Source of the DNA: Poseidonocella sp. HB161398
GTDB lineage: Bacteria; Pseudomonadota; Alphaproteobacteria; Rhodobacterales; Rhodobacteraceae
NCBI RefSeq assembly: GCF_005870025.1
Contig: NZ_VATA01000024.1
Coordinates: 1 to 64,000, forward strand
DNA: 64,000 nucleotides
Reading direction: 5' to 3'
In this document: positions 27,633 to 35,778 of the stretch, piece after piece
How positions within the stretch are numbered: the first letter of the stretch is position 1
Layout of the letters: every line of letters starts with the position of its first letter
Position numbers and translations under genes: made by a program
The notes under the pieces: generated by a model
What the model was told of the DNA's origin: nothing
The model's database searches: none
What the model saw: only the letters and a program-made list of their open reading frames with translations

Positions 27633-28958
27633 GTGGCCTCCGATATTCTGATACGCTTCCTAGGTGCCGGTCTCATTAACGTAGGTGGTGACGACGCGAA
27701 GCTTGACCGGCTAAAGGAAACAGTGGGTGACCTCGCGGTCACCCTTAAGAAAATGCCGTTCAAGGCCTCTGCTTTCGCCCTCATAGCCTTTGACCCAGAG
27801 GCTCCAGAAGATGACCCGATCATCAAGGAAGCCGCCGAAGCACTCCAGAAACGCTGGGCCACCTACGTCAACACCTTCTCGGGAACGCCGGTCGCCGTGA
27901 TCCGGGCGATACTGCTCGACGCTCTTGTCCACGCAGCGGCCGAGGACGACAAGATTGGTGTCGCCTTCGTGACCTCTGCCCGCAATGCCTTGCCGTTCAT
28001 GGAGGCCGGCAACGAGCGCGGGATTTGGATCGATGTGGTCGCGGATATCGAACGGAGCGTCGACGCGCGAGCCGAAGCAGAATGGGCAATGCCATCTTCG
28101 ATCACTGCGCCTGCCCTGTCCTTCGAGGCTCCTAAAGCTGTCTCCGTGGTAGCGCCGATTGAAAAAGTCGATAGAGAGGCGCTCAAAACGCACGTTTTGG
28201 CGGCTGCCGGTCCCAGCAATGGCCGAGGGCAACCGACCGAAGGTAACCCTCACTGGCCCAACAGTAACCAGAATTGGAGCCAGGAGTTCAGTACACGCTT
28301 GGCCGACGCCATCGCCGACGTGGTGGATGCGGCCGGGGAGGAGGCGAATGTCGAACCCATCGACCTCTCCGACCCCTTGAAGAGCCTTGCTCAAGCCGTG
28401 ACGGAGCATGTTGCCGAAACATTGCAAGCGGTAACCAGCGCCACAGCTGGTCTTCAGCGACGTACGAACCTGATCTGGTGGAAGGAAAGCCTTTTTTCAC
28501 CAAGCGCTCGCGTGAGCTATCGCGAGCTGCCGACATCGACCGCGGCAGTTTTGATGGCATTCGATCTGCATCAGCAGGTTCCAACTTTCTCCCCGGCTAG
28601 CGTCTCCGCCTTTCTTCATGAGGCGGTTCTGAGCATTCCCTCCCTCGATCCCGCCGCAGGGCGACCAATCCTTGGCTTTTTGGAGGAGGCCATGGTCTCT
28701 CCGGAGCTCGCGCCGTTGCGGGAAGCTGCGGCGCAGCTCGTTCACGACTTGGCAGGCCGTGGGCCGGTATTGACACTTCTCGGACACGGCTCCGGCCGCT
28801 CGACTCTCGATGAAGATGGATTTCGTGCGCGCGTCGGTGTTCCGGCACCGACGCCGCTGACCGTGCCTCAATGGGCGACTTGGATCTTCAGAGAGTTGCA
28901 GGCCGCTCGTGCAACACAAATGGGGGCAGGGGCCAAGAAGCGAGGAAGTGAATCCTGA
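27633..28958 (+). CDS. GTPase-associated helical protein (GASH-like), first gene of the conflict cassette
   Basis: This 441-aa protein starts at GTG 27633, preceded by AAGGGAG at 27621-27627; an in-frame TTG at 27615 is less likely. Residues 1-110 are compact alpha/beta (DILIRFLGAGLINVGGDDAKLDRLKE). A low-complexity linker follows (about 165-245). The C-terminal half is helical, with QRRTNLIWWKESLFSPSAR and YRELPTSTAAVLMAFDLHQQ. The LIWWKE...SPS...YR segment and the neighbouring genes suggest the GTPase-associated system helical domain (GASH). No catalytic residues are seen. Its stop shares one base with the next start, so the cassette is tightly coupled. It may be the adaptor or platform that links the GTPases to the rest. 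Confidence 0.65.
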   Translation: MASDILIRFLGAGLINVGGDDAKLDRLKETVGDLAVTLKKMPFKASAFALIAFDPEAPEDDPIIKEAAEALQKRWATYVNTFSGTPVAVIRAILLDALVHAAAEDDKIGVAFVTSARNALPFMEAGNERGIWIDVVADIERSVDARAEAEWAMPSSITAPALSFEAPKAVSVVAPIEKVDREALKTHVLAAAGPSNGRGQPTEGNPHWPNSNQNWSQEFSTRLADAIADVVDAAGEEANVEPIDLSDPLKSLAQAVTEHVAETLQAVTSATAGLQRRTNLIWWKESLFSPSARVSYRELPTSTAAVLMAFDLHQQVPTFSPASVSAFLHEAVLSIPSLDPAAGRPILGFLEEAMVSPELAPLREAAAQLVHDLAGRGPVLTLLGHGSGRSTLDEDGFRARVGVPAPTPLTVPQWATWIFRELQAARATQMGAGAKKRGSES

Positions 28959-29914
28959 TGACCGCGTGCTCCCGACCTACGTGCTTCGCGCCCGAAAGCA
29001 CTTGCGACCTGGGCTTCTTGGATCGCGCCAAATGCTCAGAGTGGAAGCGCCCGGACGAGGCAGCGGCAGCGCAGGATGGATCGGAGACCGACGAACTTCT
29101 GCTCCCTTGGTCGGGAAGCGCCATAGGTCTCGTTGACCTCGCCTTCATCGCCGGGCGAACAAAGCCGTTGGTCGTCGGCATCGTAGGGGCGCAGAATGCG
29201 GGGAAGACCACCTTGCTGGCCGCCTGGTACCTGCTCGTCGGCCGCGGTCTGACCGGATCCGACGAGCGACGCTTTGCGGGCTCTTACTCGCTCGCCGGGT
29301 GGGAAGCCGTGGCAAGTGCGCTACGTTGGAGACCCGGGCAGCAGCCCAACTTTCCACCGCACACGTCTAGCCGCAGCGGCCGAGCGCCTGGCCTCCTCCA
29401 CCTCGCGTTCAGGACCGCGAACGGCGAGGTTCGCGGACATACATTCACCGACGCTCCCGGCGAGTGGTTCCAGAAATGGGCAGTAAACCGCGAGGCTGTC
29501 GAAGGCGAAGGTGCTCGATGGGTCGCGGAGCACGCCGACGTCTTCTTGCTAGTCGCGGATCGCGAAGCGCTTTCTGGCCCAAACAAGGGGTCGGCCCGAG
29601 GTTCACTTCAAATTTTGGCGCGCCGTTTGGTTGCCGAACGCGCAGGGCGTCCGGTGGCGCTCGTCTGGACCAAGTCGGACGTCGCAGTGGCGCCCGAGAT
29701 GGAGAAGGCGGTCCGCGATGCCGTGCTTGGCCCTATGCCGGACGCTCATGAGTTCTCGGTGAGCATCACAGCCAGCGGGGACGACGCCACCGACACGGGT
29801 CAAGGTCTTCTCGAGCTCCTCAACTGGACGCTCGAGATTCGGCGCGAGCGCGTGTCCCTGCCGCCCGTCGAGGCTGCAAGTCCTGACCCACTCTTCATGT
29901 TCGGGGCGAGGTGA
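28958..29914 (+). CDS. P-loop GTPase-like protein with N-terminal Cys cluster (DO-GTPase2-like)
   Basis: The 318-aa protein has a Cys-rich N-terminus: C4, C9, C16 and C26 (CSRPTC..., CDLGF..., CSEW), likely a zinc knuckle. A P-loop NTPase domain follows: Walker A GAQNAGKTTL with K83, a G3-like motif TDAPGEWF, and a G4-like motif WTKSDVA, where TKSD replaces NKxD. The set fits a TRAFAC-type GTPase. No transmembrane segment is seen. The gene overlaps its upstream neighbour by one base and its downstream neighbour at most slightly. In the GTPase-centred conflict systems known from comparative genomics two such GTPases are encoded side by side, as here. Confidence 0.75.
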   Translation: MTACSRPTCFAPESTCDLGFLDRAKCSEWKRPDEAAAAQDGSETDELLLPWSGSAIGLVDLAFIAGRTKPLVVGIVGAQNAGKTTLLAAWYLLVGRGLTGSDERRFAGSYSLAGWEAVASALRWRPGQQPNFPPHTSSRSGRAPGLLHLAFRTANGEVRGHTFTDAPGEWFQKWAVNREAVEGEGARWVAEHADVFLLVADREALSGPNKGSARGSLQILARRLVAERAGRPVALVWTKSDVAVAPEMEKAVRDAVLGPMPDAHEFSVSITASGDDATDTGQGLLELLNWTLEIRRERVSLPPVEAASPDPLFMFGAR

Positions 29915-29916
29915 TC

Positions 29917-30750
29917 ATGAGCGCCAGCGACAGATCTATCCTGCTCATCGGCGAGTCGGGTGTCGGCAAGACCCACTACGGTGCACAGCTCCTGAAGCGA
30001 CTGATGAAAGGCGACGGCCAGCTGCGGATGGACGGTGCAGCCACCAACCTGGAGCCGTTCGAGGCCGCAATGGAGAGCCTGAACGAAGGCATGGCGGCCG
30101 GCCACACGCCCACCACCACCTATGTCGACAGCATCTGGCCGATCGTGGACGTCAACGGACGCAAGGCGGAGCTCGTCTGGCCCGACTACGGCGGCGAGCA
30201 GATCAAGACCATATCGTCGACGCGCCGCATACCTGCGGCTTGGCAAGCGCGCGTCGTCGGCGCACCTGCTTGGCTTCTGTTGGTCCGCCTGCAGCAAACG
30301 CGTGTGAGCGAGGACATCTTCTCGCGCCCGCTGAGCACGCTGAAAGGCACCGGAGTTGAAAATCGCGAGGTTCAGATTTCGGACCAGTCTCGGCTGATCG
30401 AATTGCTCCAGATGCTCCTCTACATTCGGGGCGCGATTAGCACGAAGCCGTTGGAGAGCCCCCGTCTCTGTGTTCTCCTGAGTTGCTGGGACGAGTTAGG
30501 CACCGATGATCAGCCCGCCGTGGTCCTAAACCAACGGCTCCCCATGTTTTCGAGCTTCGTGAATAGCTTATGGAGCGAACCGAGCGTGCTCGGCCTATCC
30601 GCGCTGGAGCGGCCACTGAATCCCCGTGATCCGGATATAGAATACGCGGCGCGCGGTCCCGAGCAATTCGGCTACGTCGTTCTTCCGGGCGGCCAGCGTT
30701 CCACGGACCTCACGTCACCGATCCAGCGCCTCTTAGCCGACACACTTTGA
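29917..30750 (+). CDS. Second P-loop GTPase-like protein (DO-GTPase1-like)
   Basis: This is a 277-aa protein. Walker A is GESGVGKTHYG near the N-terminus. The G3 position reads WPDYGGEQ (DxxG). The G4-like position is LSCWDEL, with Trp-Asp in place of Lys-Asp. Helices and strands between them fit a single P-loop GTPase domain. I choose ATG 29917 because GAGG lies 5 bases upstream; GTG 29911, overlapping the previous stop, would add two residues. It shares almost no sequence with the preceding GTPase, so the pair is not a recent duplication. It probably forms the switch of the system together with that protein. Confidence 0.72.
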   Translation: MSASDRSILLIGESGVGKTHYGAQLLKRLMKGDGQLRMDGAATNLEPFEAAMESLNEGMAAGHTPTTTYVDSIWPIVDVNGRKAELVWPDYGGEQIKTISSTRRIPAAWQARVVGAPAWLLLVRLQQTRVSEDIFSRPLSTLKGTGVENREVQISDQSRLIELLQMLLYIRGAISTKPLESPRLCVLLSCWDELGTDDQPAVVLNQRLPMFSSFVNSLWSEPSVLGLSALERPLNPRDPDIEYAARGPEQFGYVVLPGGQRSTDLTSPIQRLLADTL

Positions 30751-30768
30751 GGCAGAGGGTCGCTATCT

Positions 30769-33255
30769 ATGAAAGTTGAGCAGGCGATATACGGTGAGGT
30801 ACGCGGCGGGCATGCTTTGCGGCTGGCCAGCGATCTCAGCCGCCTTCCCGCCGAGCTGGCATCGCGCCTCGACCTGCCCGACACAGCGCCTCCGGGGGTG
30901 GAGTGGTCGCACTTCATTAGCGGCTTCCCGCACCGCGACCGCTACGTCCTTGCCCGCACCTTCGCCGACCCGGCGGCATCTCGGGCCGGAATGGTCCTGT
31001 CTCATGCTATCATCGCTCCACTCGGGGAAGTGGCAACGACGGCTGACCTGCGGCCGCTTATCAGGCTTCTGATCACGGCGCCCGAGCCGCCCGATGCGCT
31101 TCAAGCGTGCGACATGACGAAGTCCACCCTCGCGGCGCCTACGGCCATGGACTTGATACCGGCAGCTGAGGTCCTGACTAGCAGGGGAACTGGGCCCGTG
31201 GTGCGAATCGGCGTTCAAGGGTTTGAAAACTTAGTGGTCGCCTTGTGGTTCCACCTCTGGCCTGAACTCCGTGCCAGGTTCGCGTTTCGGCTGAGCTTCG
31301 GTCCGTATGATGTGGTCGATGCGCCCCAGCCGTCGCTCGTCTGCACACCCAAAGTATTGACGGCCCGCTGGATGGGTCATCGTATCATCGGGACCTCTGG
31401 TTCGGCACCTGTCTCGCGCGCGGCTGCGATCCTAAGCGGAAGCGCGGAGGCCGAGCCTATCCTCGCTTTCGCTCGGGAGATCGGGGCGCGGCTGGACCGT
31501 TTCGCCGACTTACCCTTGCTAGAACGCGCCTTTGAGCTCGGCTCCTCGTCGAGCCCGAGCTTCGACGACTGCGTAGCCGTCCTTCGGCTCGTAGAGCGCC
31601 TGTCGCCCGATCCCGCCATGGGTACGGCAGGCAAGGCAGAGCTGATCGGGCGGCTCGCCTCGAGACTGCACGGCGCCACGGCGGCGGACATCCTCCTGCT
31701 CAGAAACCTGAGCACAACAGGACTCCCGACGGCGAGCACGTTATGGGCCGGCCTCGAATCCTGGACGGGCGCAAACAAGTTCCTACAATCTGATGACCCG
31801 GCCATGCTGTCCGCGATCGACGACGCCCTTTCGGCCACGACCGCGGTCGTGCCTTGGCGCAGGGCGGTCCTCGCGGGAGTCGCTGCTGCCTCGCGCTCGA
31901 CTTCGCCTGCGTTTTCGGCAGCGTTCTGGCGTTGGGCTGAGATTCGACCTGCTACACTGAAAACGCTGGCCGACCATCTCCATCAGGATGGGGGTTTAGA
32001 GGCTCGCCTGTCTGACGCCGTACCTCGCAAGATCGGTCTCGACGCCGGCAAAGCGGTTGCGGGCATTGCGCTCACGAAGGGATGGCTTCTCCTACACGGG
32101 GCTGCTGCCGGTGCGAGCCTCTCGCCAAGCGAGGCAATCCGTCAACAGCTCTCAGTTGATACCGATCCTGACAACCTTGACGGGCTCAGAGCCTCGTTGC
32201 GGCCCGCTACGCCGCCACAGGCGCTCGCGATCGCGCTCGAAACGGCTGAGCCGCGCATCCTGCACATCGCGGCTGAGGCGGTCGCGCGAAAACCTCAGCT
32301 CCTGAAAGATATCGATTTCAGCACCCTGCCGGCGCAGCAGCTGTGGGCTCAGGCCCTTACCGCCAACGCCGAAGCGTGGCGGGGGCCAGCTGACCCGCAG
32401 CGCTCCTTTATTTCGATTATTGAAAAGCACCTCGACGGGGGTGCCGTTGATCCAGAGTTGATCACCGCACTCGCCGAGAGCCCCTTGGCCGACCTGAGCG
32501 ACTATGCCCGTCGCGCCGAGGTCTGGCCGCGGCTCGCGGATCCCACCCGGACCAACCTCCTGAAAGCAACAGCCGGTGGCTGGCTCGATCTTGCCTCGGC
32601 GGGTGACGTCGCCTACGCACCGGACCCGCAGCTTGAAGCCGCAATCCTCGCAGGTGATCGCTTGGACATCACACTGCAGGCGCTGGCGCCGATCGGCGTC
32701 GGTACCGTCGTCCGGATCGCCTCCGCCCTGCCCGGGATCGACGAGCACCGCTTCCTCCGCTGGCTGGCGATCTGGGCGGCGGCACGGGGATCGCTGCCGT
32801 CGGGTGATGCGGAGGTGCTCGGTCGCCTGATCCTTGATCGCCGCTGGCGCCGCACCGTGGATGAGCTTGTTCGCATCGCGCGCATGGGGCGCGACGACGT
32901 TAAGATGACGCTCCGGGTTTGCCATGACATGATAGGCATCTTCACGCAGTGGACGCTCGGGCTATCGGCGGTTTCCTACGAGGAGAAATGGACAATCTTC
33001 GAGGATCTTGCCACCGATCTCTACCCGACTGGTCCCAATCACAACGAAATCTGGGCTCGGGCCGGTGGACGAGACGCGGATCTGCAAAGCTCCGGTAGCG
33101 GACGGTCCCGGTGGCGGGATGCGATCGGGCAGATGAAGCAGGGCAGAGGACTTCGACCTGCTCAACTGCTCGATAAGATGCGGCAAGATTTTCCACTCAA
33201 TGACCAAGTTCGCTATCTCGCTAGAGATCCCGACCTCAGAAACGATTACAGGTAA
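30769..33255 (+). CDS. GAP1-like GTPase-associated protein with C-terminal EAD1-type adaptor domain
   Basis: This is an 828-aa protein. The N-terminal domain (residues 1-150) reads VEQAIYGEVRGGHALRLASD... and GFPHRDRYVLARTFADP..., the style of GAP1-N domains found beside conflict-system GTPases. A long helical middle region (about 200-720) shows no enzymatic motif. The last about 85 residues (738-820) are a death-like adaptor domain: DLYPTGPNHNEIWARAGG, then SGSGRSRWRDAI and a final DFPLND. The same domain ends the caspase encoded next. The inferred role is to sense or regulate the GTPases and recruit the caspase by homotypic binding. There is an 18-base gap on either side in the operon. Confidence 0.75.
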   Translation: MKVEQAIYGEVRGGHALRLASDLSRLPAELASRLDLPDTAPPGVEWSHFISGFPHRDRYVLARTFADPAASRAGMVLSHAIIAPLGEVATTADLRPLIRLLITAPEPPDALQACDMTKSTLAAPTAMDLIPAAEVLTSRGTGPVVRIGVQGFENLVVALWFHLWPELRARFAFRLSFGPYDVVDAPQPSLVCTPKVLTARWMGHRIIGTSGSAPVSRAAAILSGSAEAEPILAFAREIGARLDRFADLPLLERAFELGSSSSPSFDDCVAVLRLVERLSPDPAMGTAGKAELIGRLASRLHGATAADILLLRNLSTTGLPTASTLWAGLESWTGANKFLQSDDPAMLSAIDDALSATTAVVPWRRAVLAGVAAASRSTSPAFSAAFWRWAEIRPATLKTLADHLHQDGGLEARLSDAVPRKIGLDAGKAVAGIALTKGWLLLHGAAAGASLSPSEAIRQQLSVDTDPDNLDGLRASLRPATPPQALAIALETAEPRILHIAAEAVARKPQLLKDIDFSTLPAQQLWAQALTANAEAWRGPADPQRSFISIIEKHLDGGAVDPELITALAESPLADLSDYARRAEVWPRLADPTRTNLLKATAGGWLDLASAGDVAYAPDPQLEAAILAGDRLDITLQALAPIGVGTVVRIASALPGIDEHRFLRWLAIWAAARGSLPSGDAEVLGRLILDRRWRRTVDELVRIARMGRDDVKMTLRVCHDMIGIFTQWTLGLSAVSYEEKWTIFEDLATDLYPTGPNHNEIWARAGGRDADLQSSGSGRSRWRDAIGQMKQGRGLRPAQLLDKMRQDFPLNDQVRYLARDPDLRNDYR

Positions 33256-33273
33256 TATGCTGCGAGTGCGAAT

Positions 33274-34386
33274 ATGAGCGACGATACCCGATCAAACCCA
33301 ATCGAAAAGGCCGGCTTCTCGGGCGGGCACGCCTTGTTGGTGGCCGTCGCGTCCTACCCCAAGGTATCGTCATTGCCCACAGCTGTAATCAATGATGCAC
33401 GCGAGGTGAGCGCCGTCCTGGCCTCTTCTGCGCATTGCGGCTACGACCCGAAGAACGTGACGACGCTACTGGACAGCGAAGCCACACTTGAAGCTATCCG
33501 TCGCGAACTCGGTGCGCTCGCAAACCGCGCCAAGCCTGACGATACGGTTATGATCTTTTTCTCTGGGCACGGTGCGCGCCTTGGCAATCCGAACGATCCT
33601 GAGAGTGCGTTGCTTCCGGTCGATTGCGATCCGGGCGACGTAACGGCAACCGTTCTGTTGGAGACTGAGTTCTCTTCTCTGCTAGCCGACATCAAGGTTC
33701 AACGCCTCGTCGTCTTTATTGACGCTTGTCATTCCGGTGGTGCTGGCAGCTTCAAGGCAGTCGGAAACATTGCTAGTCTTGGATTCAGCGAAAAGTCGTT
33801 GGACCGATTGGCGCAGGGGATCGGTCGCGTCCTGATCGCATCATCGCGAGCATCCGAAACCTCGCTTGTGCTCGCAGGCGCGAGCAACAGCCTCTTCACC
33901 GAACACCTCGTGGGCGCTTTGCGAGGGGCGGCTCGCACGCATGGCGACGGTTTGATCCGCATTTTCGAGATTTTCAACTACGTCGCCGAGAAGGTCCGTG
34001 GCGCAGTGCCGGGTCGGCAGCACCCGATCTTCAAGGCAAGCAATCTGGAAGACAACTTTCCAGTCGCGCTCGATCAAGGAGGAGCCAAGGGCATAGCCGC
34101 CGATCAGAACCCCGCCGTATCTGGCGGCATCTGGCGGGAGCTTGAGGAAATTCTGGTCGACCTGTACCCCGCAGGTCCTTTGGAGCAAGAAATCTGGGCG
34201 CGCGCCGGGGGTGATGTTTCCCGTCTTCGTCTAAGCGGCACGGGACGTGCCAGCTGGTTCGCAGCGATTCGAACTCTTCGACAGGGTGGTGGTGGTGCCC
34301 ACATTAGTCAGGACACCCTAGTTCAAGCAGTTCTTCAGGATTATCCTCACCACCATGCGCTGACACAAATGTCGCAGCAAGGCTAA
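33274..34386 (+). CDS. Caspase-fold (C14) protease with C-terminal EAD1-type adaptor domain
   Basis: This is a 370-aa protein. The caspase-like domain spans about residues 15-255: HALLVAVASYPKVSSLP, NDAREVSAVLAS, catalytic His99 in FFSGHGARLG and catalytic Cys152 in FIDACHSGGAG. Both catalytic residues are present, and ASSRASETSLV plus the late LFTEHLVGAL helix complete the fold. The C-terminal domain (about 284-365) reads DLYPAGPLEQEIWARAGG and SGTGRASWFAAI, closely matching the end of the neighbouring GAP1-like protein. No signal peptide is seen. As the last gene of the cassette it is the likely effector: proteolysis of host or phage proteins, possibly killing the infected cell. Targets are unknown. 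Confidence 0.85.
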   Translation: MSDDTRSNPIEKAGFSGGHALLVAVASYPKVSSLPTAVINDAREVSAVLASSAHCGYDPKNVTTLLDSEATLEAIRRELGALANRAKPDDTVMIFFSGHGARLGNPNDPESALLPVDCDPGDVTATVLLETEFSSLLADIKVQRLVVFIDACHSGGAGSFKAVGNIASLGFSEKSLDRLAQGIGRVLIASSRASETSLVLAGASNSLFTEHLVGALRGAARTHGDGLIRIFEIFNYVAEKVRGAVPGRQHPIFKASNLEDNFPVALDQGGAKGIAADQNPAVSGGIWRELEEILVDLYPAGPLEQEIWARAGGDVSRLRLSGTGRASWFAAIRTLRQGGGGAHISQDTLVQAVLQDYPHHHALTQMSQQG

Positions 34387-34551
34387 CCTTTTGCGGCTAC
34401 GCATAAAATTGGCAGGCGCACAGCGTCCACTCGCAGGTTGCGGCATGACTGGGTAAACTGGATGACGTCGGCGTTGGCTTACCGGATGGGTGGCGTAGGG
34501 GCGCGAAGAATGAACCCAATCTGAAGAGGATTCAGCGAAGAGGCTCGAGCG

Positions 34552-34840
34552 TGTCAATCGGCGTCCAAAGTTGACCCCCTGTCGGCGTCCAAAATTGACC
34601 CCTTCTGGCATCACGGAAGCTGGCCCGATGCGGTGTAGCCACCATACAGCGCAGCCGCGTCGGGCCAGCGGCGTTTCGGCTATTCGCGGGTCTTGAAGCG
34701 CCAGCTCTCGTTGCCGGTTTCGACGATATCGCAGTGATGGGTCAGGCGATCGAGGAGCGCGGTCGTCATCTTGGCGTCGCCGAAGACCGACGGCCATTCT
34801 CCGAAATCGAGGTTGGTCGTCACGATGATCGAGAAGGATG
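34552..34840. mobile_element. Decayed end of an IS21-family insertion sequence
   Basis: Two copies of a 21-bp direct repeat (34558-34578 and 34582-34602, TCGGCGTCCAAA(g/a)TTGACCCC) are typical IS21-type terminal repeats. Beyond them lie a strong inverted repeat (34619-34633 with 34655-34669, one mismatch) and the C-terminal end of istB. The rest of the IS (istA and most of istB) is missing, so only one end survives at the right edge of the larger element. Confidence 0.75.
34680..34838 (-). pseudogene. istB: C-terminal fragment of IstB (IS21-family ATPase)
   Basis: The minus strand reads [20 protein letters not shown], then [20 protein letters not shown] and [10 protein letters not shown] followed by a stop at 34680-34682. 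This is the conserved end of the IS21 helper ATPase IstB. The upstream (N-terminal) part including Walker A is absent: the sequence runs into unrelated AT-rich DNA of the element end at about 34840. Confidence 0.85.
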
Positions 34841-34933
34841 AACATGAACAAATTTTAACGCTGATTCCAAAGTTACCGATATTTTACTGAATCATACATA
34901 CGTTTTGGACATAGTCTGCTAGTTATAACGGCA

Positions 34934-35773
34934 GGCTGCATCTACTGCTATGCGCGGCCGAGCCATGCCTATCTGGGGCTGTCGCCCCGGCTCGATTTCG
35001 AGACCCGGCTGACGGTCAAGCCGAACGCGCCCGAGCTTCTGGCGCGCGAGCTCTCGGCGCGCGGCTACGAGCCGGCGCCGATCGCCATCGGCACCAATAC
35101 CGACGCCTACCAGCCGATCGAGAAAGAGCACCAGGTGATGCGGCGGATCCTCGAGATCCTGCTGGAATTCCGCCATCCGGTGACCATCACCACCAAGGGC
35201 ACGCTGATCGAGCGCGATCTCGACCTGGTCGCCAAGCTGGCGGAGCGCAATCTGGTGCAGGTGGGCATCTCGGTGACGACGCTCGATCCCGCGATCGCGC
35301 GGAAGATGGAGCCCAGGGTGCCCGCGCCCGCGCGGCGGCTCGGCACCATTGCGCGGCTGTCGCGGGCGGGCGTGCCGGTGCGCATAATGATGTCGCCGGT
35401 GATCCCGGCGCTGACCGATCACGAGATCGAGCGGGTGCTCGAGGCGGGCAAGGCGGCCGGGGCGAAGGCGGCGAGCTGGATCATGCTGCGCCTGCCGCTC
35501 GAGGTGTCGGGGCTCTTCCGCGACTGGCTGGAGGAGGAATTCCCCGACCGGGCCGAGCGGGTGATGGGCCGGGTGCGCGAGACCCAGGGCGGGCGCGACT
35601 ACCGCCCCGACTGGGGGCGGCGGATGAAGGGCGAGGGGGTGCATGCCAATCTGGTCGCGCGCCGTTTCGAGATCGCTAGCCGCAGGCTGGGGCTCGACGG
35701 GCCGCTGCCGCCGCTCGACCTGTCGCAGTTCCGCGTGCCGCCGCGCCCGGGCGACCAGCTCAGCCTGTTCTGA
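34934..35773 (+). pseudogene. 3' part of the interrupted radical SAM gene (PA0069 / spore-photolyase-like family)
   Basis: The frame resumes exactly with GCIYCYARPSHAYLGLSPRL, holding the second and third cluster cysteines, and runs 279 codons to TGA at 35771-35773. Motifs include IGTNTDAYQPIEKEHQ, VTITTKGTLIERD and VRIMMSPVIPALTD, all typical of the uncharacterised PA0069-like radical SAM family. Together with the 88 codons at 17863 the intact protein would be about 367 aa, the family norm. Internal ATG codons (such as 35135) could in theory give a fragment, but it would lack the cluster. The gene is inactive in this arrangement. Confidence 0.93.
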
Positions 35774-35778
35774 GCCGG

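Larger units (their letters stand above)
18128..34933. mobile_element. 16.8-kb trio-recombinase element (GInt/Tn554-like) carrying a GTPase-caspase module
   Basis: The limits come from the split radical SAM gene: host sequence ends with GAGCATG at 18127 and resumes with GGCTGC at 34934. At most one base is shared by both junctions, so there is essentially no target duplication. The ends are AT-rich and start TTAT on both sides in inverted orientation, but I find no long inverted repeat. Contents from left to right: three tyrosine recombinases in overlapping order, a small coiled-coil protein, another small protein, a disrupted RecD2-like helicase, a DUF4268 remnant, a five-gene GTPase/caspase cassette, and an IS21 remnant. 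The recombinase trio plus small protein is the ginABCD (GInt) or TnpABC (Tn554) plan. Insertion into a conserved protein-coding motif fits site-specific targeting. Confidence 0.88.

Noticed and set aside
34387-34550. A further cassette gene after the caspase
   Set aside because: The short minus-strand frame here has no motif and overlaps the caspase end and the IS21 remnant.
18128-34933. Long terminal inverted repeats at the element ends
   Set aside because: Both ends begin TTAT inward, but beyond that the match is too weak to call a repeat.
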